Positions 1 to 13,215 of a stretch of DNA of 64,000 nucleotides are shown one piece after another; position 1 is the first letter of the stretch; each line of letters begins with the position of its first letter. The stretch spans positions 6,068,259 through 6,132,258 of the forward strand of contig JAVGVS010000007.1 in the NCBI GenBank assembly GCA_032718565.1. Reading direction: 5' to 3'. The notes under the pieces are model-generated. The model saw nothing but the letters and a program-made list of their open reading frames with translations, had not been told where the DNA came from and searched no databases. A program made the position numbers and the translations under genes. Source of the stretch: Distichodus sexfasciatus (taxonomy: Eukaryota > Chordata > Actinopteri > Characiformes > Distichodontidae).

Positions 1-1288
1 GTCTGTCAGGATAATTGGTGTTCAGCTGGCCTCCCTCCTTTCTTTCTTTCTCTTTGTCATAATCACCCTCTCTGAGAACCATGAGCGGATAGCTCAGCTG
101 TGCTTTGATTGGTCTGTTATGACAACCCTTATGGCTTTTTGTCTCCTCTGGCTTCCCTATCTCTAATCCTCAAACACCTACCCAAATCAGCTCCTCTCCT
201 CTCCTCTCCTCTCCTCTCCTCCCCTCCCCCACGTGCGCCGACTACGGCTCCGCTAAGAAAGCAGAAAGCCCGAAAGAAGGGGATGTTGAAAAGAGAGGGG
301 GGGGCTGTGGGGAGTAGGTGGTGTAGCGTGTGTCCTGAGGCGTCACATCTTGTCCTCCTACTGCCAGGCCGAGGCTTTTAGGCACTGAAAAAGCACAACC
401 AACACAACTCTTTTGTGGTGGTTTGTTTGGGTTTCTGCTCACAGTGTCTACGAATGCTCACTCTCGGCTTTTGCTTCAATTGCCAAGCCTTTCTAAAATT
501 GCAGTGGAGCGATTGAGTTAAACTTTCATAACATAGATTTTTATGTATTCTTCTCCAGTCATTAGAATTTGATTCTTCTTTATTTACCCTTTTCTTATAC
601 ATTTATGCTTATTTTATAGGAGATCCTTCAAATCTGAAAATTTACTGACTTTGTAAAACGGCACCAGTCCATTTAAAGATTTTTCCTTTAGGCAGCTAAG
701 CCTGTTATGCCATTTTCAAAGCCTTAACTGTTCCTCCAATTTGCGCTGTGAAATGGACTCTGAGTGAGTGACCTTCACGACCTCTGCAGCATTATCTTCC
801 TCCTGTGACTTTCAAACCCCCGTCGGTCAGTTGAAGCACTGCTGACACGGCTGGGATGCTGATTTTCTTTCTCTCAGACTCTTTTTATTTTTGTCCTCTC
901 TCTCCTCTCCTTTTAGGATAGGGGGGTGTGCGGCAAAAAAGGAGTAGCATGTCTACATAATTTGCTCTTGTACTGTGTGTGTGTGTGTGTGTGCCTGTTC
1001 AAATGGGCTTCTGAAGCCTGCCCCTGATAGTGGAGGGTGACCCCTATAGGTTAGAATGTGATCTTGCACTCCCAGAACACAAAGACAAAGGGAATGGGAA
1101 AGAGATGCTTTCTCAAAACTGTAAATTCACCGTTTAAGTAAATATATTTTTTTTAGTCCAGCAAAAGCACCAAAACACTTATGTGACAAACGATTGGAAA
1201 TATATAAAACATTTTCTGATATATGAAATGTTCGGGTTCGTAAATGTTCTCTCCTCTCAAACTCAAACTCCCCCCCCCCTTTCCCTAG
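1..1288 (+). other. zfhx3 intron (window edge)
   Basis: No coding exon is supportable here. The stretch holds a CTCCT pentamer repeat near 195-225, a (GT)n run at 975-992 and A/T-rich sequence, and ends in the polypyrimidine tract and ctag acceptor of the exon at 1289. The small open frames in it are low-complexity and are not bounded by splice sites in the right phase. Confidence 0.7.
195..225. repeat. CTCCT pentanucleotide microsatellite
   Basis: Five or so tandem CTCCT units form a pure pyrimidine tract in the first zfhx3 intron of the window. Confidence 0.8.
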
Positions 1289-1990
1289 GAGATGTGAATG
1301 AAATGGAGTCACCCGCTGAGATTACTGCTGACCAGGAGGATCAGACCAAACATTCGGACAGAGAGGGGGGGAAGACAGGTTAGAAATATGTGGATTGTTA
1401 GAACACATTTATAATGGTCTTTTTTTCTGATGATATAGATTATTTTTGACCTCCAGTTATGGGTGAGTTTTACTTGGTTATGATATGCATCATTTTAAAA
1501 TGACTGTGTGTATGTGCGGTCTTGTTAGACTCATCTGTTCATGAAGAAAAGAGACAGAGTGAGCCATGTTCCAGCCCCAAACGCCCCCTCTCTGCATCTG
1601 AAGAAAGAGATGATTTGTTACCTACAAAGCGGCCTAGAGCACAGGAGGAGATCGCTACAGAACAGGTTAGATTAGAGACTGATATTTTTCCCCTATAAAA
1701 TTGTGCTATGTCCAGTTTTGCCCAGTTTTACAAAGTAAAAATTAAGCAATGGTTTGTTGAATCCCCTCTTTTAAAATTCTGTTTGTCAGGTCCGTCAGTG
1801 CCCATTCTGTCGCTTCTGCCACGCTGATATTGGGCGTCTGCGGAACCACGTAATGGTCCAGCATGCTGTGCAACCCACTCTCCGCTGCCCACTGTGCCAG
1901 GACACCCTGCGCAGTGTTGCTCTGCTGCGCACCCACCTCACACACTTGCACAGCGTCACTGCTGAGTGCACACAGAAACTCATCAACACG
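1289..1990 (+). CDS. zfhx3: zfhx3 exons 1289-1378, 1529-1665, 1790-1990
   Basis: These three small exons are the first zfhx3 coding exons in the window. The first two (90 and 137 bp) encode an acidic, Ser-rich linker with a short basic patch KRPR; the first exon begins in phase 2, so at least one exon lies upstream. The third (201 bp, 67 codons) encodes two adjacent C2H2 fingers, the first starting RQCPFCRF and the second LRCPLCQD, with the LTHLHS spacer typical of ZFHX proteins. Acceptors (ccctag, gttag, gtcag) and donors (gttaga, gttaga, gtgaga) are all GT-AG. A 1.6 kb A/T-rich intron follows. Confidence 0.88.
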
Positions 1991-4900
1991 GTGAGAGTCC
2001 CTGACCAAGGGCTTAGATGCAACAAGCACGGCAATTCTGCAACACTGCAAACAGATTTCAAAATACAGTATTAACATTAAAATGACATAGTGCTTTGCTG
2101 CCTCTGCAAGCGTATTTGCAGATGTGTTTGCTGCAGACAACTGTGTAAACCTCCATTAGGCAGCATTATGATGGCTGGTTATATAAATGCACACCTACAG
2201 CAATTTCTCTCTTGATAGAAACTCATGTCACATGGTTTATGTCACAATACCGCATTGCCCTTCACAATAAGAAGCGCCCGAAATCTAGGAGAAATGAATT
2301 TTATCAGGAACGCATCTCATTAACCATGCTTTAATGAAATGCAATTATGCATGCAATAACATATTATTAATACGTACAAAATTGCTGTAATTATTATCTG
2401 CAGATTAATTAGTTTATTTTACTTATTTCAAAAAGCTATTTATTATTTAATGTGTTCCTATAAAATAAATTATGTCATGCTTAGCTAAACCTGTCTATTC
2501 AAGTTGATAGACAGATTGATCATGATCTATGTTAAATAGAAAAATTCTCCACAATAATGTACATGGAGGTTTTATGTGAACTTAATTGTAATTGTATAAT
2601 TTTATTACATTTATTTTTTCAAATATAGAAATACATTTCTAGAATAATTTTATTTCGCATTATTTAACCAGTGTATGAAACTGAGAAATTATGCTTATTT
2701 TATGGAATTGCATAAAATGCATTTAAACAGGCTGATAAATTAAAACAGTGATTGTTTCTATACGTACCTGCAAATTTAATACCTTTATTAAAACGTTTTA
2801 ATTACCAATTTGATAAATGTATCTTTCAAATGATTAATGTTTTTGGTAGATTCGTTTTTTGTGATCTTTTTGTCCTTTATTTACAACTGCCATTTTTCTC
2901 CACTTTCTCTCTCTCTCTCTAAATATATATATATGTATACATATCTTCCCATCACATCTTCTTGCTTCACCTCCACTTCACTTTGTCTGAGATAGGATAA
3001 TGAAAATAATTGAGCTTCATTAGTCCTGATCCAGTGTTAGGTGGATTTGCTTATGAACTGTGCTTACCAATTATGTGCTCTAAATTAAATGTGACCTTGG
3101 CAAGGTCCCTGTACTTGCCTCCTGTCCTTTAATGAAGCATCTTTTTCAAATGGTGTCTTTGTGAAAAGAATGACAGCCATTTTGTTTTTTTGCATTCCTC
3201 TCGAGCTCTTTACAGCTGAATGCTATTCTTCCTCAGAGACACAGAGATCATTTGCCCATTTCGAAAGTGAAAGGACAAAGAGGGTTTGGAGGGTAATTCA
3301 TGTAGATTTTTGCTCTAAATTTGTGATTCCATTGTTAAAAAAGTGGAGGGCTTCCTGCAACACTTAACCTATGAAATGTCTGAATGGAACTATATATCCA
3401 CAGCTCTGTGCTGAAGTTCAGAATTATAGTCAAGGTTTACCAAGTGCACTTTAACGAATCTATACATGTGGTTTACTGTTTTAATTTTTGTTCTATGGAA
3501 ACCAGTACAAATAAGAGATACAAAATAATTTGGCAAAATAATGTGATTTTGAGGTGTTTTGTACTCTGTTTTTTGTTGTCTAGGTTATTGCCTCGGATGT
3601 TCTGCCAGACAAAATGTTTCTACCAGTGCAGGACTCTAAAGCCCAGCAGGCGAAGACAGATCCTTCCAATAATGGCACAAGGAAACTTGATGGTAGGTAT
3701 AATGTCAGGGTTAGGTTTATTAAAGGTGTTTATGGACCATCACACAGCTAAACATTTTAAAACTGAGATGCTTTAAATTATGCTTTTAGTTATTCATTAT
3801 TTGTTATTGGAAAATTATTGGACATGGCAGTATTTTGCAGTAGCCCTGTAAAAGTTTTATTGTGTTTTAGTAGTAAGGGCAAAGGATTGTGATTTTCCTG
3901 AACAAATAGCTTGTAAATAGTAAAGGTGTTTTGCCAGTTGAGTAATGAGTCTGCAAAAACCTTATTCTTTGTTTTCAGAATTCCTGTTTACAGTGTGCTC
4001 TGTTGATGAGGTTATGAAAGATAACTAAAAACTGTTGTTGTCAGTAATAACAACAAAGGTTCAATATCACTTTGTTTGTCTCTTTTCTGTTTTTCACCCG
4101 CCCTGTTTACTCTTCCCTCATCCTTTGTCTGTTTAATACTTATGCTGAAAAACAGCATAGACCAGTCCATGTTTTTAATGTATACCTATTATGAAAGTTG
4201 AGATAACTGATACTTTACTATCATTTAATACATTTTAAAGATGCTCTCTGGAAGCTGCTTATGAAGGTTCCACTACTGGAAAATACACTCGAAATGTTTC
4301 TTTTTTTCTTAGAACAAGGTGAGACCGAGCAGGAGAGAATGGACACATGTCAACCAGATATAGCAAAAATCCAACAGCAGCCCTTAGAAGATGCAGAATC
4401 CACCAAGGAAAACACTGCAGCTTTCCCATGCTGGCAAAAAGGCTGTAACAAAGTCCTAAACTCATCCAGTGCTCTCCACACACACTTCAACCATTTCCAC
4501 GGCCAAAGGGCTCAGATGCCAATTTCTGATCGTCATGTCTACAAATACCGTTGTAGCCAGTGCAGTCTAGCTTTTAAAACTGCTGAGAAACTGCAGTTGC
4601 ATTCTCAATACCATGCAATAAGGGCTGCCACCATGTGCTGCCTCTGCCAACGTAGTTTCCGTACGCTGCAGGCCCTCCGGAAGCACTTAGAGACCAGTCA
4701 TCTTGAACTCACAGAGACTCAGTTGCAGCAGCTATGTGGCAGTTTGCTAATGACTGAAGACCTTCTAGGCTCTGAAGACAACGGACTTGGTGAGGGATCT
4801 CTTGAGGATGAGAGAATAAAGGAAGATGAAGAAAGTGACCCAGATGACAAAGTAAGCCCTACTGAAAGTGATCATGTTTTAGCTCGAGAAGATGCTGAAC

Positions 4901-7900
4901 CTAATCCAAAACTGTCTAATCCAAATTCTGTTATACCTCAGAGAAAAGGCCCAAATCTATCAACAGAGAAATTCCTAGATCCATCAAGGCCCTTCAAATG
5001 TACAGTCTGCAAGGAATCCTTTACACAAAAGAACATCTTGTTGGTACACTATAACTCTGTCTCACACTTGCACAAAGTTAAGCGTTCTGTGCAGGATACT
5101 TCAGCTGGCTTGCCAGAGTCAGTCAGCAGCAGTACTGACCACAAACCCTTTAAATGTAGCATTTGTAATGTAGCTTACAGCCAGAGCTCTACCTTAGAGA
5201 TTCACATGCGATCTGTCTTGCACCAAACCAAAGCTCGTGCAGCCAAACTTGATTCCTCGGGAGCAAGTTCAGCTTCCGTAAACCCTCTGCTTGGAAAAAC
5301 TGGTTCCTTAACAGGCAATACAACAGCCAGTTCCCACACAGCCCTGAAGACCACAACTGCCATGAACATAGGTTGCACTTCCTTAGTTCATGATGAATCT
5401 CAGATAAATCACCAAAAGAGCACTGAAAACAATGTAACATCATCAAGCCAAAGCAGCAGTCTTTCCGCTGCACCTGAGGAGAGTAAAAAGAAACAGTTAG
5501 TAGATGCCATGACGGCCACAAAACAGCAGAAATTTCTACAGCAGCAGCAACTACAGCAACAGCAGTTAGCACAGGCCCAAGCTCATATACAACAGGAACT
5601 CCAAAAGAACGCAGCACTCCTTCAGTCTCATTTGTTCAATCCAGCACTTCTTCATCACTTCCCAATTAACACAGACACTCTCCTTCCACTACAACAGCAG
5701 CAGCAGTTGCTTCTTCCTTTTCTCATCCCAGGAGGGGAATTTCAGATTAACCCGGAACTAAACTTAAATGGCTCAGGGTTAAACCTAAACACTGCAATGC
5801 CTACAACACCTGAAGACTGCTCTAAGCCACCCCAGCAGGACAGCCATATTTCTTCTTGTAAGCAGCCCCTGAAGCTTGTAGCTTCTGCTTCTAACCAGTT
5901 GCCGTCTATGAATTCTGAGGTGAATGTTCATGTTACTCAACAAGATACTCAAGATATTGAACAGACACTGACTTCTGACCCTCCAAGGGATAAAAGCATG
6001 GATGAACAAAGCAATAATAAAGCAAGAAATGAGGTGCATGACTCACCTTTCCAAGACAACAATTTAAAAGCACAAGAGGATGATGTTGTATGTAGTGGAA
6101 AAGTATTCACTAATTTAATTCCACCTCGAGTAGCTCATGATGCACCTGGGAACGTTTCAAAAGCTTTGCTGGAGAACATAGGATTTGAGTTAGTCATGCA
6201 TTTTAATGAGAACAAGCAACAGAATCAAAGAAATCAGGCTGATGTTGTACCAAATGGACAGACTATGTCCAACACCAAAGAGATGCATAATTCAGAGATC
6301 GTTGGGAAGCTAGAGTGTGAATCCTGTGGGAAGCTTTTTTCAAATGCATTGATACTAAAGAGCCATAAAGAGCATATTCACCGAACCATTTTTCCAATAC
6401 AGTCATTAGAGAAATTTGCCAAAGACTACAGAGAACAATATGACAAGCTTTTTCCTTTTAGACCTACCACTCCTGAAGTCTCTCCTTCTCCACCCTCACC
6501 TACTTCACCACCACCCTATAATCCTCCAACTGAACCGACTCAACAGAAAACCTGCACTGCTGTCTCCACACCCACAGTTACTCCACCGGCTGTATCCACT
6601 CAAGTTCCATTAGCTACAGTTCCTTTACCCATTGACTTGCCACTCTTCCCTCCGCTCATGATGCATCCTATGCCAATGCCTCAAATTCCGGTACACCTGC
6701 CATCTGTTGAGGCTGGGCTCACCCCCGAATTGGCTCAGCTCTATCAACATCAGTTAACTCCTTCTGTGATGCAGCAGCAAGGAAAAAGACCAAGAACTAG
6801 GATCACAGATGACCAGTTAAGAGTTCTAAGACAGTACTTTGACATCAATAACTCCCCAAATGAAGACCAAATCCAAGAGATGGCCAATAAATCTGGACTG
6901 CCACATAAAGTTATAAAGCACTGGTTTAGGAACACATTGTTCAAAGAACGTCAGCGCAACAAGGATTCTCCATACAACTTTAGCAATCCACCCGTTACAA
7001 CACTGGAAGACGTAAAAGTGGATTCCAGACCATCTTCTCCGGAAAACACAAGACCTGAGTATTATGGTGGAAAGAGGTGCTCAAGAACAAAGTTTACTGA
7101 CTACCAGCTAAGAGTCCTCCAGGATTTCTTTGATGCAAATGCTTATCCTAAAGATGATGAATTTGAGCAACTATCAAGCCTCCTCGGTCTTCCTACTCGT
7201 GTCATTGTAGTGTGGTTTCAAAATGCCCGTCAGAAAGCAAGGAAGAACTATGAGAACCAAGGCGAGGGAGGAAAAGACAGCGAACGTTGTGAGTTTTCAA
7301 ACGATCGCTATATTCGTACCTCAAACAACAACTATGAGTGTAAGAAATGTAATATAGTATTTCAGCGCATTTTTGACCTTATAAGTCATCAAAAGAAGGT
7401 GTGCTACAAAGATGATGATGAGGAGGTTCAGTGTGACCTCAGTGAGGTTTTGATGGATTTTAAACCTCAAAGTCCCTCTGATTCTTCAAGTCTCACTGCG
7501 ACATCATCAAACTCAAGCCTCCTAAATAATCATGAGAACAAAATAGATGTAAAGCCTACTGATAAAGTAAAGATAGACCCTGGTGATATGTATGATTCCC
7601 TACCTGAGGATCTTTCACTGACGAAAGAGGCATCCCATGAACAAGAATCATGTGTTCCAACCTCAAAGCTTGAAGAACCACAGCATGAGAAGTTTTCTAT
7701 TGATGAAAAGCAACAAGCAAGCACTAAATCATCTCCTGACCATCAACAGCTACAATCCCTGTCCTCTATGCCAGAGACAAGCCCAGTTTCCTCACAGATT
7801 TCTCAGAAGAATGTCAACTCTTTGGTAAGTCCTTCACAACAACCTCTCTTAAAGCCAGCACAGCAGATGACTCCTTACCACTGCATTCAGTGCAAATTAA

Positions 7901-10900
7901 ACTTCCCATCTTTTGAACATTGGCAAGATCATCAACAGATGCACTTTCTTGTTGCACAAAACCATTTTGTACCGCCACAGTTTCTGGATCGCCCCATGGA
8001 CATTCCGCTTATGCTTTTTGATCCAAGTAATCCTCTGTTGGCAAGACAAGTACTTTCTGGAGCTTTTCCTCAGATTTCAGCCAGTTCTGCAGCCATTCCA
8101 GATTCAACTATAAGCTCCCTGAAGAGGAAACTTGAGCAAAAATCTGGAGGCAGTTCTGTAGAAAATGATTGGGAAAACAATGATGATCCCCATCGAGATA
8201 AACGTATGAGGACCACCATCACTCCAGAGCAGCTGGAGATATTATACCAGAAATACCTTCTGGATTCTAATCCAACTCGACAAATGCTTGACCACATTTC
8301 CCAGGAGGTGGGGCTCAAGAAACGAGTGGTTCAAGTGTGGTTCCAGAATACTCGAGCCCGTGAAAGAAAAGGACAGTTTCGCACTCTCAGTCCAGCTCAA
8401 GCCCACCGACGTTGTCCATTTTGTAGAGCATTATTTAAGGCACAAACTGCTCTAGATGCTCACATACGCTCACGTCACTGGCATGAAGCAAAGACTGCAG
8501 GATACAGCTTGGCAATGCCTGGTGTAATTCAAGATCAAGAAGGCTCTCAGATGAAAATGGATCCTTTTAATTTTTCTAAGATGCCAATGCCAGGTGAAAG
8601 TTTAAATTACCCACAGTCTCCAACCAATAGAATTATGGATCTGTCCTCACACCAGCAGAACTTAAGTCCAAGGTCACTAAAGAGTGGTGGAATGGATGAG
8701 TTTGATGGTCCGACCATTTCATCCCAACATGCTTTTGAGCATGGGAGGCAAGACAGCCAAAGGGGTACCTCTCAGAACACAGTTTATCATGAAACTACAA
8801 TTGATGAAGAAAATTACTCAGATGGAAAACACAACATCACTGATCAGTCCTGTAATTCTGAAAGAGAGATGACTTCAGAAAATGAGGATAAGATGTCCTC
8901 AGGATTGGTGAGCCCTGCAATGAGTTTCAGTGCTAAGGATTTTGAAAATGATTTGGTTTTGGACTATAGTGAGAGCTCCAGCTTAGCTGACCCTGCCTCT
9001 CCCTGCCCTGGAGGATCTAATAGTCAAAACCTAGACATTGACAGGCATGGTCAAAAACGCTATCGCACTCAGCTAAGCAGTCTGCAAGTGAAAGTACTCA
9101 AAGCCTGCTTCAGTGACTACAAAACCCCCACCATGTTGGAGTGTGAAGCACTGGGAAATGACATTGGACTTGCCAAGAGGGTAGTGCAGGTGTGGTTTCA
9201 GAATGCTCGTGCAAAGGAGAAGAAAGCCAAGCTCAGCCTTGCCAAGCAATTTGGAACAGAGAGCACATGCACAGATAGACCCAAGACTGAATGCACTTTG
9301 TGCTGTGTTAAGTACAGTGGTTGTCTCTCTGTGCGGGACCATGTCTTTTCCCAGCAGCACCTTGCTAAGGTAAAAGAAGCTTTAGGGGGACAAATGGACA
9401 GAGATAGGGAATATGTTGACTCTCCAAGTGTTCGTCACCTGATGGCTCAGCAAGAGATGGATCGTCTAAAGAAGGCTAGTGAGATCTTGTCAGAAATCCA
9501 GCCACAGTCTGCAGGGAGTTCAGGGGGCTTTGATCACTCTGGTCCTCAGTATTTAAACCTTCCCAATGCTGGAGCAGTAGTAAGACCATCTCAGGCAAAA
9601 CCAGGTAAGTGATGGCCATTCTAACAGATATCATTAAATACTGATGGATTAATGACTATATACTGTACATATTATATTTTATTTATCAACTAAGGTTGAA
9701 TTTTAAATGACTGTGAATCTATTTTTATGCAGATCCTAATGATAACCCATCGAATGGACTGATTGGCAGACCAAAAAAGTCATCTTCTTCCATGTCAGCT
9801 ACCACTGATAAAGACAGCACAGTCACAAAAACTACAGAGTCAGGGTTGCATCTACAGTTTTACAAAGAGAGCAGCTCTAAGAATATGATGAATGCTACTG
9901 AAAAGCTTGAGAGGATTTCTACTGTCAGTGCTACTCTTTCTAATTCGTCCACCAGTAAAGAAAAACAAGACCCAGTCACATCAGCTTCATCTACACAAAA
10001 AGCTGGGAAGGAGTATACCATAGATCCAGTTCAGTTACAGGCTCTGCAAGCAGCAGGGATCACTGATCAGGCTGCCTTGCTTCAAAGTTCCCTTCTGCCT
10101 TGTCTTATGCCAGGATTCCCCCCTATCTTTCCACCACAGATTCCTACTGCTCTTACTGGAAGCTTTCTGCAGCCCATGTTTGGCATGGAAGGAATGTTCC
10201 CCTATAGTCCAGTACTGCCACAGGCTTTAATGGGTCTGTCACCGGGTTCCCTTCTTCAACAATATCAGCACAATTTGCAGGGGGCCCTGATAAACCAGAG
10301 GCTGCAATTCCAACAAAAACAGCTGCTGCAGCAACCACAGAAGCCCAAAACTAGCCAAAACTCTACTCCAGCCCATTCTCAGGACCTGGCTCATAACAAA
10401 GAGGTTGTCCTGGCTTCATACAAACCTGAAGAGAAGCAAGGATCTTCAAAAGGAGAAGATTCTTCTTCTGTCTCTTCTGGCAGTAATAAGCTGATGGATG
10501 ATAGCTTCCTAATTAGCCAGTGTATTGTCTCCAAAGCAACATGCAGAGACGGAGGTAAAGATGTTGGTCTGTATGACTGCCTTGCTTGTGAGACCTCTCT
10601 CAGTGGCAATGAGGAGCTCCTCCGGCACCTGGACACGCCTCAGCACAGACAGAGAGCAGCAGAGAAGCTGAATGCCAAAGAGCAAGCCTCCAGTCTATTA
10701 CCTCACATCAGTCCCTCATCTACCTCGCAGCCGAACCCACCTAGCATTCAGAAATCCCCTCCAGCACAGTCCAAGCATTCGTCTTCAGAGAGCCCCTCTC
10801 CCATCTCTTGCTTCTCCAAACCAACAGATCGATCCCACAGCAGTTCAGTTCGCCAGCCTTCCCGAACTTCACCAACTTCTACAGAAGCCTCTTGTTCTCC

Positions 10901-11045
10901 AGTTTCTCCTTTAAAATTTCCCTTACCCTCAACTGTTACCTCAAGCCTAACTGGCCCTGCTAAGAGTTGTCATGTAAAACCAACAGATTCTAGTAGTGGA
11001 TGTTGCGATATTGATGGGTCAGCGGAGGAACAGGCATCCACATAG
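1289..11045 (+). CDS. zfhx3: Zinc finger homeobox protein 3 (ATBF1), 3' part of gene
   Basis: Six coding exons are joined in consistent phase: 1289-1378, 1529-1665, 1790-1990, 3584-3692, 4313-9604 and 9733-11045. They encode about 2380 residues, ending at a TAG. The mammalian protein is about 3700 aa, so the first 1300 or so residues lie left of the window. The protein is a large nuclear transcription factor used in neuronal and muscle differentiation and, in mammals, in the circadian clock. Seen in the sequence: about 13 C2H2 fingers, four homeodomains each with a WF(Q/R)N recognition-helix core, a Gln-rich segment and Pro/Ser-rich linkers. I favour zfhx3 over zfhx4 because homeodomain 1 reads LRVLRQYFDINNSP and the linker to homeodomain 2 retains SRP-SPE, as I remember ZFHX3; the gcsh neighbour agrees. 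Teleosts carry duplicates, so an a/b suffix cannot be assigned. No frameshift or internal stop was seen. Confidence 0.93.
1991..3583 (+). other. zfhx3 intron, A/T-rich
   Basis: This intron is bounded by the gtgaga donor at 1991 and the tctag acceptor at 3583. It is strongly A/T-rich (2300-2850 especially), with a short CT/TA microsatellite near 2906-2940. The block at 2960-3150, with runs such as ttgagcttcattag, is less A/T-rich than its surroundings and could be a conserved noncoding element. I cannot test that. Confidence 0.6.
3584..3692 (+). CDS. zfhx3: zfhx3 small linker exon
   Basis: This 109 bp exon lies between a tctag acceptor and a gtaggt donor. It encodes 36 codons plus one base (VIASDVLPDKMFLPVQ onward), a polar linker without a zinc finger. 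Phase in is 0 and phase out is 1, which matches the exons on both sides. Support is the phase match and splice sites rather than a recognised domain, so this is the least certain exon of the model. Confidence 0.75.
4313..9604 (+). CDS. zfhx3: zfhx3 giant exon: fingers and four homeodomains
   Basis: A single 5292 bp exon encodes about 1764 residues without a stop. C2H2 fingers start near 4423, 4549, 4633, 4996, 5149, 6313, 7333, 7878, 8410 and 9289. Homeodomains lie near 6784-6963 (recognition helix HWFRNTLFKERQ), 7071-7258 (VWFQNARQKARK), 8197-8376 (VWFQNTRARERK) and 9048-9231 (VWFQNARAKEKK). A Gln-rich run is at 5524-5610, a Pro/Ser/Thr-rich segment at 6460-6640, and a Pro/Met/Leu-rich stretch follows to 6710. 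The open frame begins upstream at 4261, but the phase of the previous exon and the tttcttag acceptor place the exon start at 4313. Homeodomain 1 has Arg rather than Gln at the WFxN position, as in the family. Confidence 0.95.
9733..11045 (+). CDS. zfhx3: zfhx3 last coding exon
   Basis: Acceptor atgcag is at 9732. The exon runs 1313 bp to TAG at 11043-11045 and gives 436 residues. It contains a hydrophobic Pro/Leu/Phe-rich stretch (nt 10075-10215), a Gln-rich segment (10255-10350), one C2H2 finger (YDCLACETSLSG, H-x5-H type, nt 10571-10650), and a Ser/Pro-rich tail. The finger and the surrounding order match the C-terminal part of ZFHX3/ZFHX4. The Ser-rich tail suggests heavy phosphorylation; that is inference. 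Confidence 0.92.
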
Positions 11046-13215
11046 TATACTAAATGTTGAATGCTGACTATTGAAATTGTAGCTGTAATTTTGTCTACAT
11101 TGGAACACTCTCCAATGTATTGTAAAAAACAAAGAAGAAGAAGAAGAAGAGGATGATTGGGAGATTAAGCTCTCAATGATGGACATTTTGTGGAAAAAAG
11201 AAAGACACAAGATGAGAACCCAGCGATAGTTTAAAGACTTTACATGGACTGAATTCTGTAGAGTATAACCTGCATTTCCAATGCTTGTAACCAAAAATTG
11301 TCAGTAGAATGTTTTCCCAAGTCAATATGCTGGTCAGTTTAAACTTGAGAATATGTTAACACTGTTTGAAATCTGAAGTGTGCACAGATATGGACTGAAG
11401 TAGAACCTAAGATGGTTTTATTCTTACTTAATAACTAACTAACCAAAACTCTGTTTATTCCTTGTTTTAAACACATTTACATAAAAACAGTTTTCACCAC
11501 CATTTAATTGTTAATACAATATTGGCTTGCTGAACTAATGTAATGTATTGTAATGTTGTCTTCTCTCAGGTCAACATGTATTAATTTTGTTCTCCTACTG
11601 AACATTGATGTGAAAAAGTAGTTCTTAAGCGTACCAATAGAAGAAATTGGAAATCCAAAAAAATTAGGATTGGAAATGTTAAAAACTGATTTTCTTTGTC
11701 ACTGAATCTTATAAATGTTTTTCCTTTTTTTATGTTGGTCAGGTAATTATTCAGACAAAAAGAGTATTGCAGACTTTAATTGTGAGAAAAAGGACAACTT
11801 TTTAAAACAAAAATGTGTTAATGATAGATACATGTATTGACATTTGGTGTTGCGTAGATTGTTGAATTCAAAAGACTTAAATGTATGGTAGATTTTTAAA
11901 ATGACGTTTAATTTTGTAACATCCCAGTTAAAGATCCTGGAGGTTGTTTCCATTCATGCCAGTGTTGGAATATACATTTTACCCTTGCTAACCTAGTTGG
12001 ACATTGTTACTGAACAACCTCCCCTCCTGCTCTGAGCCAAGTTAAAGGACATATCTGTAAATGAATTACTGTCAGTGCAGATTTTTTAAAATGCCCTTTG
12101 TTTTGTCTTTTAAACGTAAACCTTTTGATTTGTGCACTTAATTCCTACTTTTTACCCTCTAAAATGTAATTTTTACTTTCAGAAATTTGCTTTTATTCTC
12201 ATTTTTAACAAATTACCATTGTTTTCCTGAATGTTACTGCACTTGCCATATGTGGTTACAAAAAACAACAACAATAATGTTACTGATGAAAACAATAATA
12301 ACTTACAGTATTGCTTTAAAGGAAAATCCAAAGATAAAAGTACCATTTGTGCATACAAAGGATGGGGAAAACTCTTTATATTTAAAAAAAAATACTGTTT
12401 TTAAGGAATGGAAACCTTTTTAGATGATGGAGCCAGCTATAAGAATACTGTTTAAACTTAGAACATATGTGACCTCATATATAAAACAAACAGAAAACCA
12501 AAAACCACAAAGCCTCTCAGCTGAGGTTATGGGACAGCACCGTAGTTCAGCCATTACAGTTTGTAATATAGATGGAGATTCATTTTACTTTCTCTGTGAC
12601 TGACTTCTTTTTTTGTGTACTTGTTTTTATTTGTTTTGCTAAAATATACTGGGTTTTATTTTTGAGGAAATACAGTGTGCTGCTAATGTAGTTTTGTATT
12701 GATACTAAAATGCATGCTTGATTTCGCTTTTGGCTGAAGCTTTAATGACTACAGACAGTAGCCAGAGCCCCTGTCTCTCCATTTCACTGCAGCTCTGCCC
12801 ACACACTCCAAGACTACTGTGAAGACTGTGAATGAATATCCATGAACCATGTTATTTTCTTCACTTTAAAATGACCAATGTTAAAAACTGAACCAACCAA
12901 TGTTGAAAACCAATGATGTTATATTTATACAAAGTTCGCGTTCCAAATATCATATTGTTGTTTCAGTGGAGTTTTTTTCCTGTACGCTTCTCATTAGGGG
13001 ACTGTACTGTGTACACTCATATCTGAGTCTGAACTGGCTGTGCAAGACTCTGTTTACTGTATGTGCTCCTGGAAGTGTTGTTACTGTTGCAATTGCCAAA
13101 TAATGTACATGTTCATTAAGCACTTGTGTTTATCATGTCGGTCATTGGGCTAGTGTCTCTCCTGTCCTCTCTTATACAAGCATTCAAACTCAATAAAGTC
13201 TGTTTCATTTTACTA
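11046..13215 (+). other. zfhx3: zfhx3 3' untranslated region
   Basis: After the TAG at 11045 the sequence becomes A/T-rich, with no ORF of coding character, and runs about 2.1 kb to a canonical AATAAA at 13192-13197. That signal is followed by a T-rich downstream element, so cleavage near 13215 is expected. A (GAA)n run is at 11131-11151. Long A/T-rich 3'UTRs are usual for ZFHX genes. The exact end is inferred. Confidence 0.75.
13192..13197 (+). terminator. Polyadenylation signal AATAAA of zfhx3
   Basis: A perfect AATAAA hexamer sits in the context tcaataaagtctg and is followed within 10-20 bases by T-rich sequence. It is the most convincing poly(A) signal downstream of the zfhx3 stop and marks the likely gene end. 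Confidence 0.7.

Noticed and set aside
109..381. 90-codon frame starting near the window left edge
   Set aside because: Driven by the CTCCT repeat; no splice sites in phase with the zfhx3 exons.
5189..5617. 142-codon minus-strand open frame
   Set aside because: Antisense shadow of the zfhx3 giant exon, Cys/Leu-rich because of Gln and Ser codons opposite.
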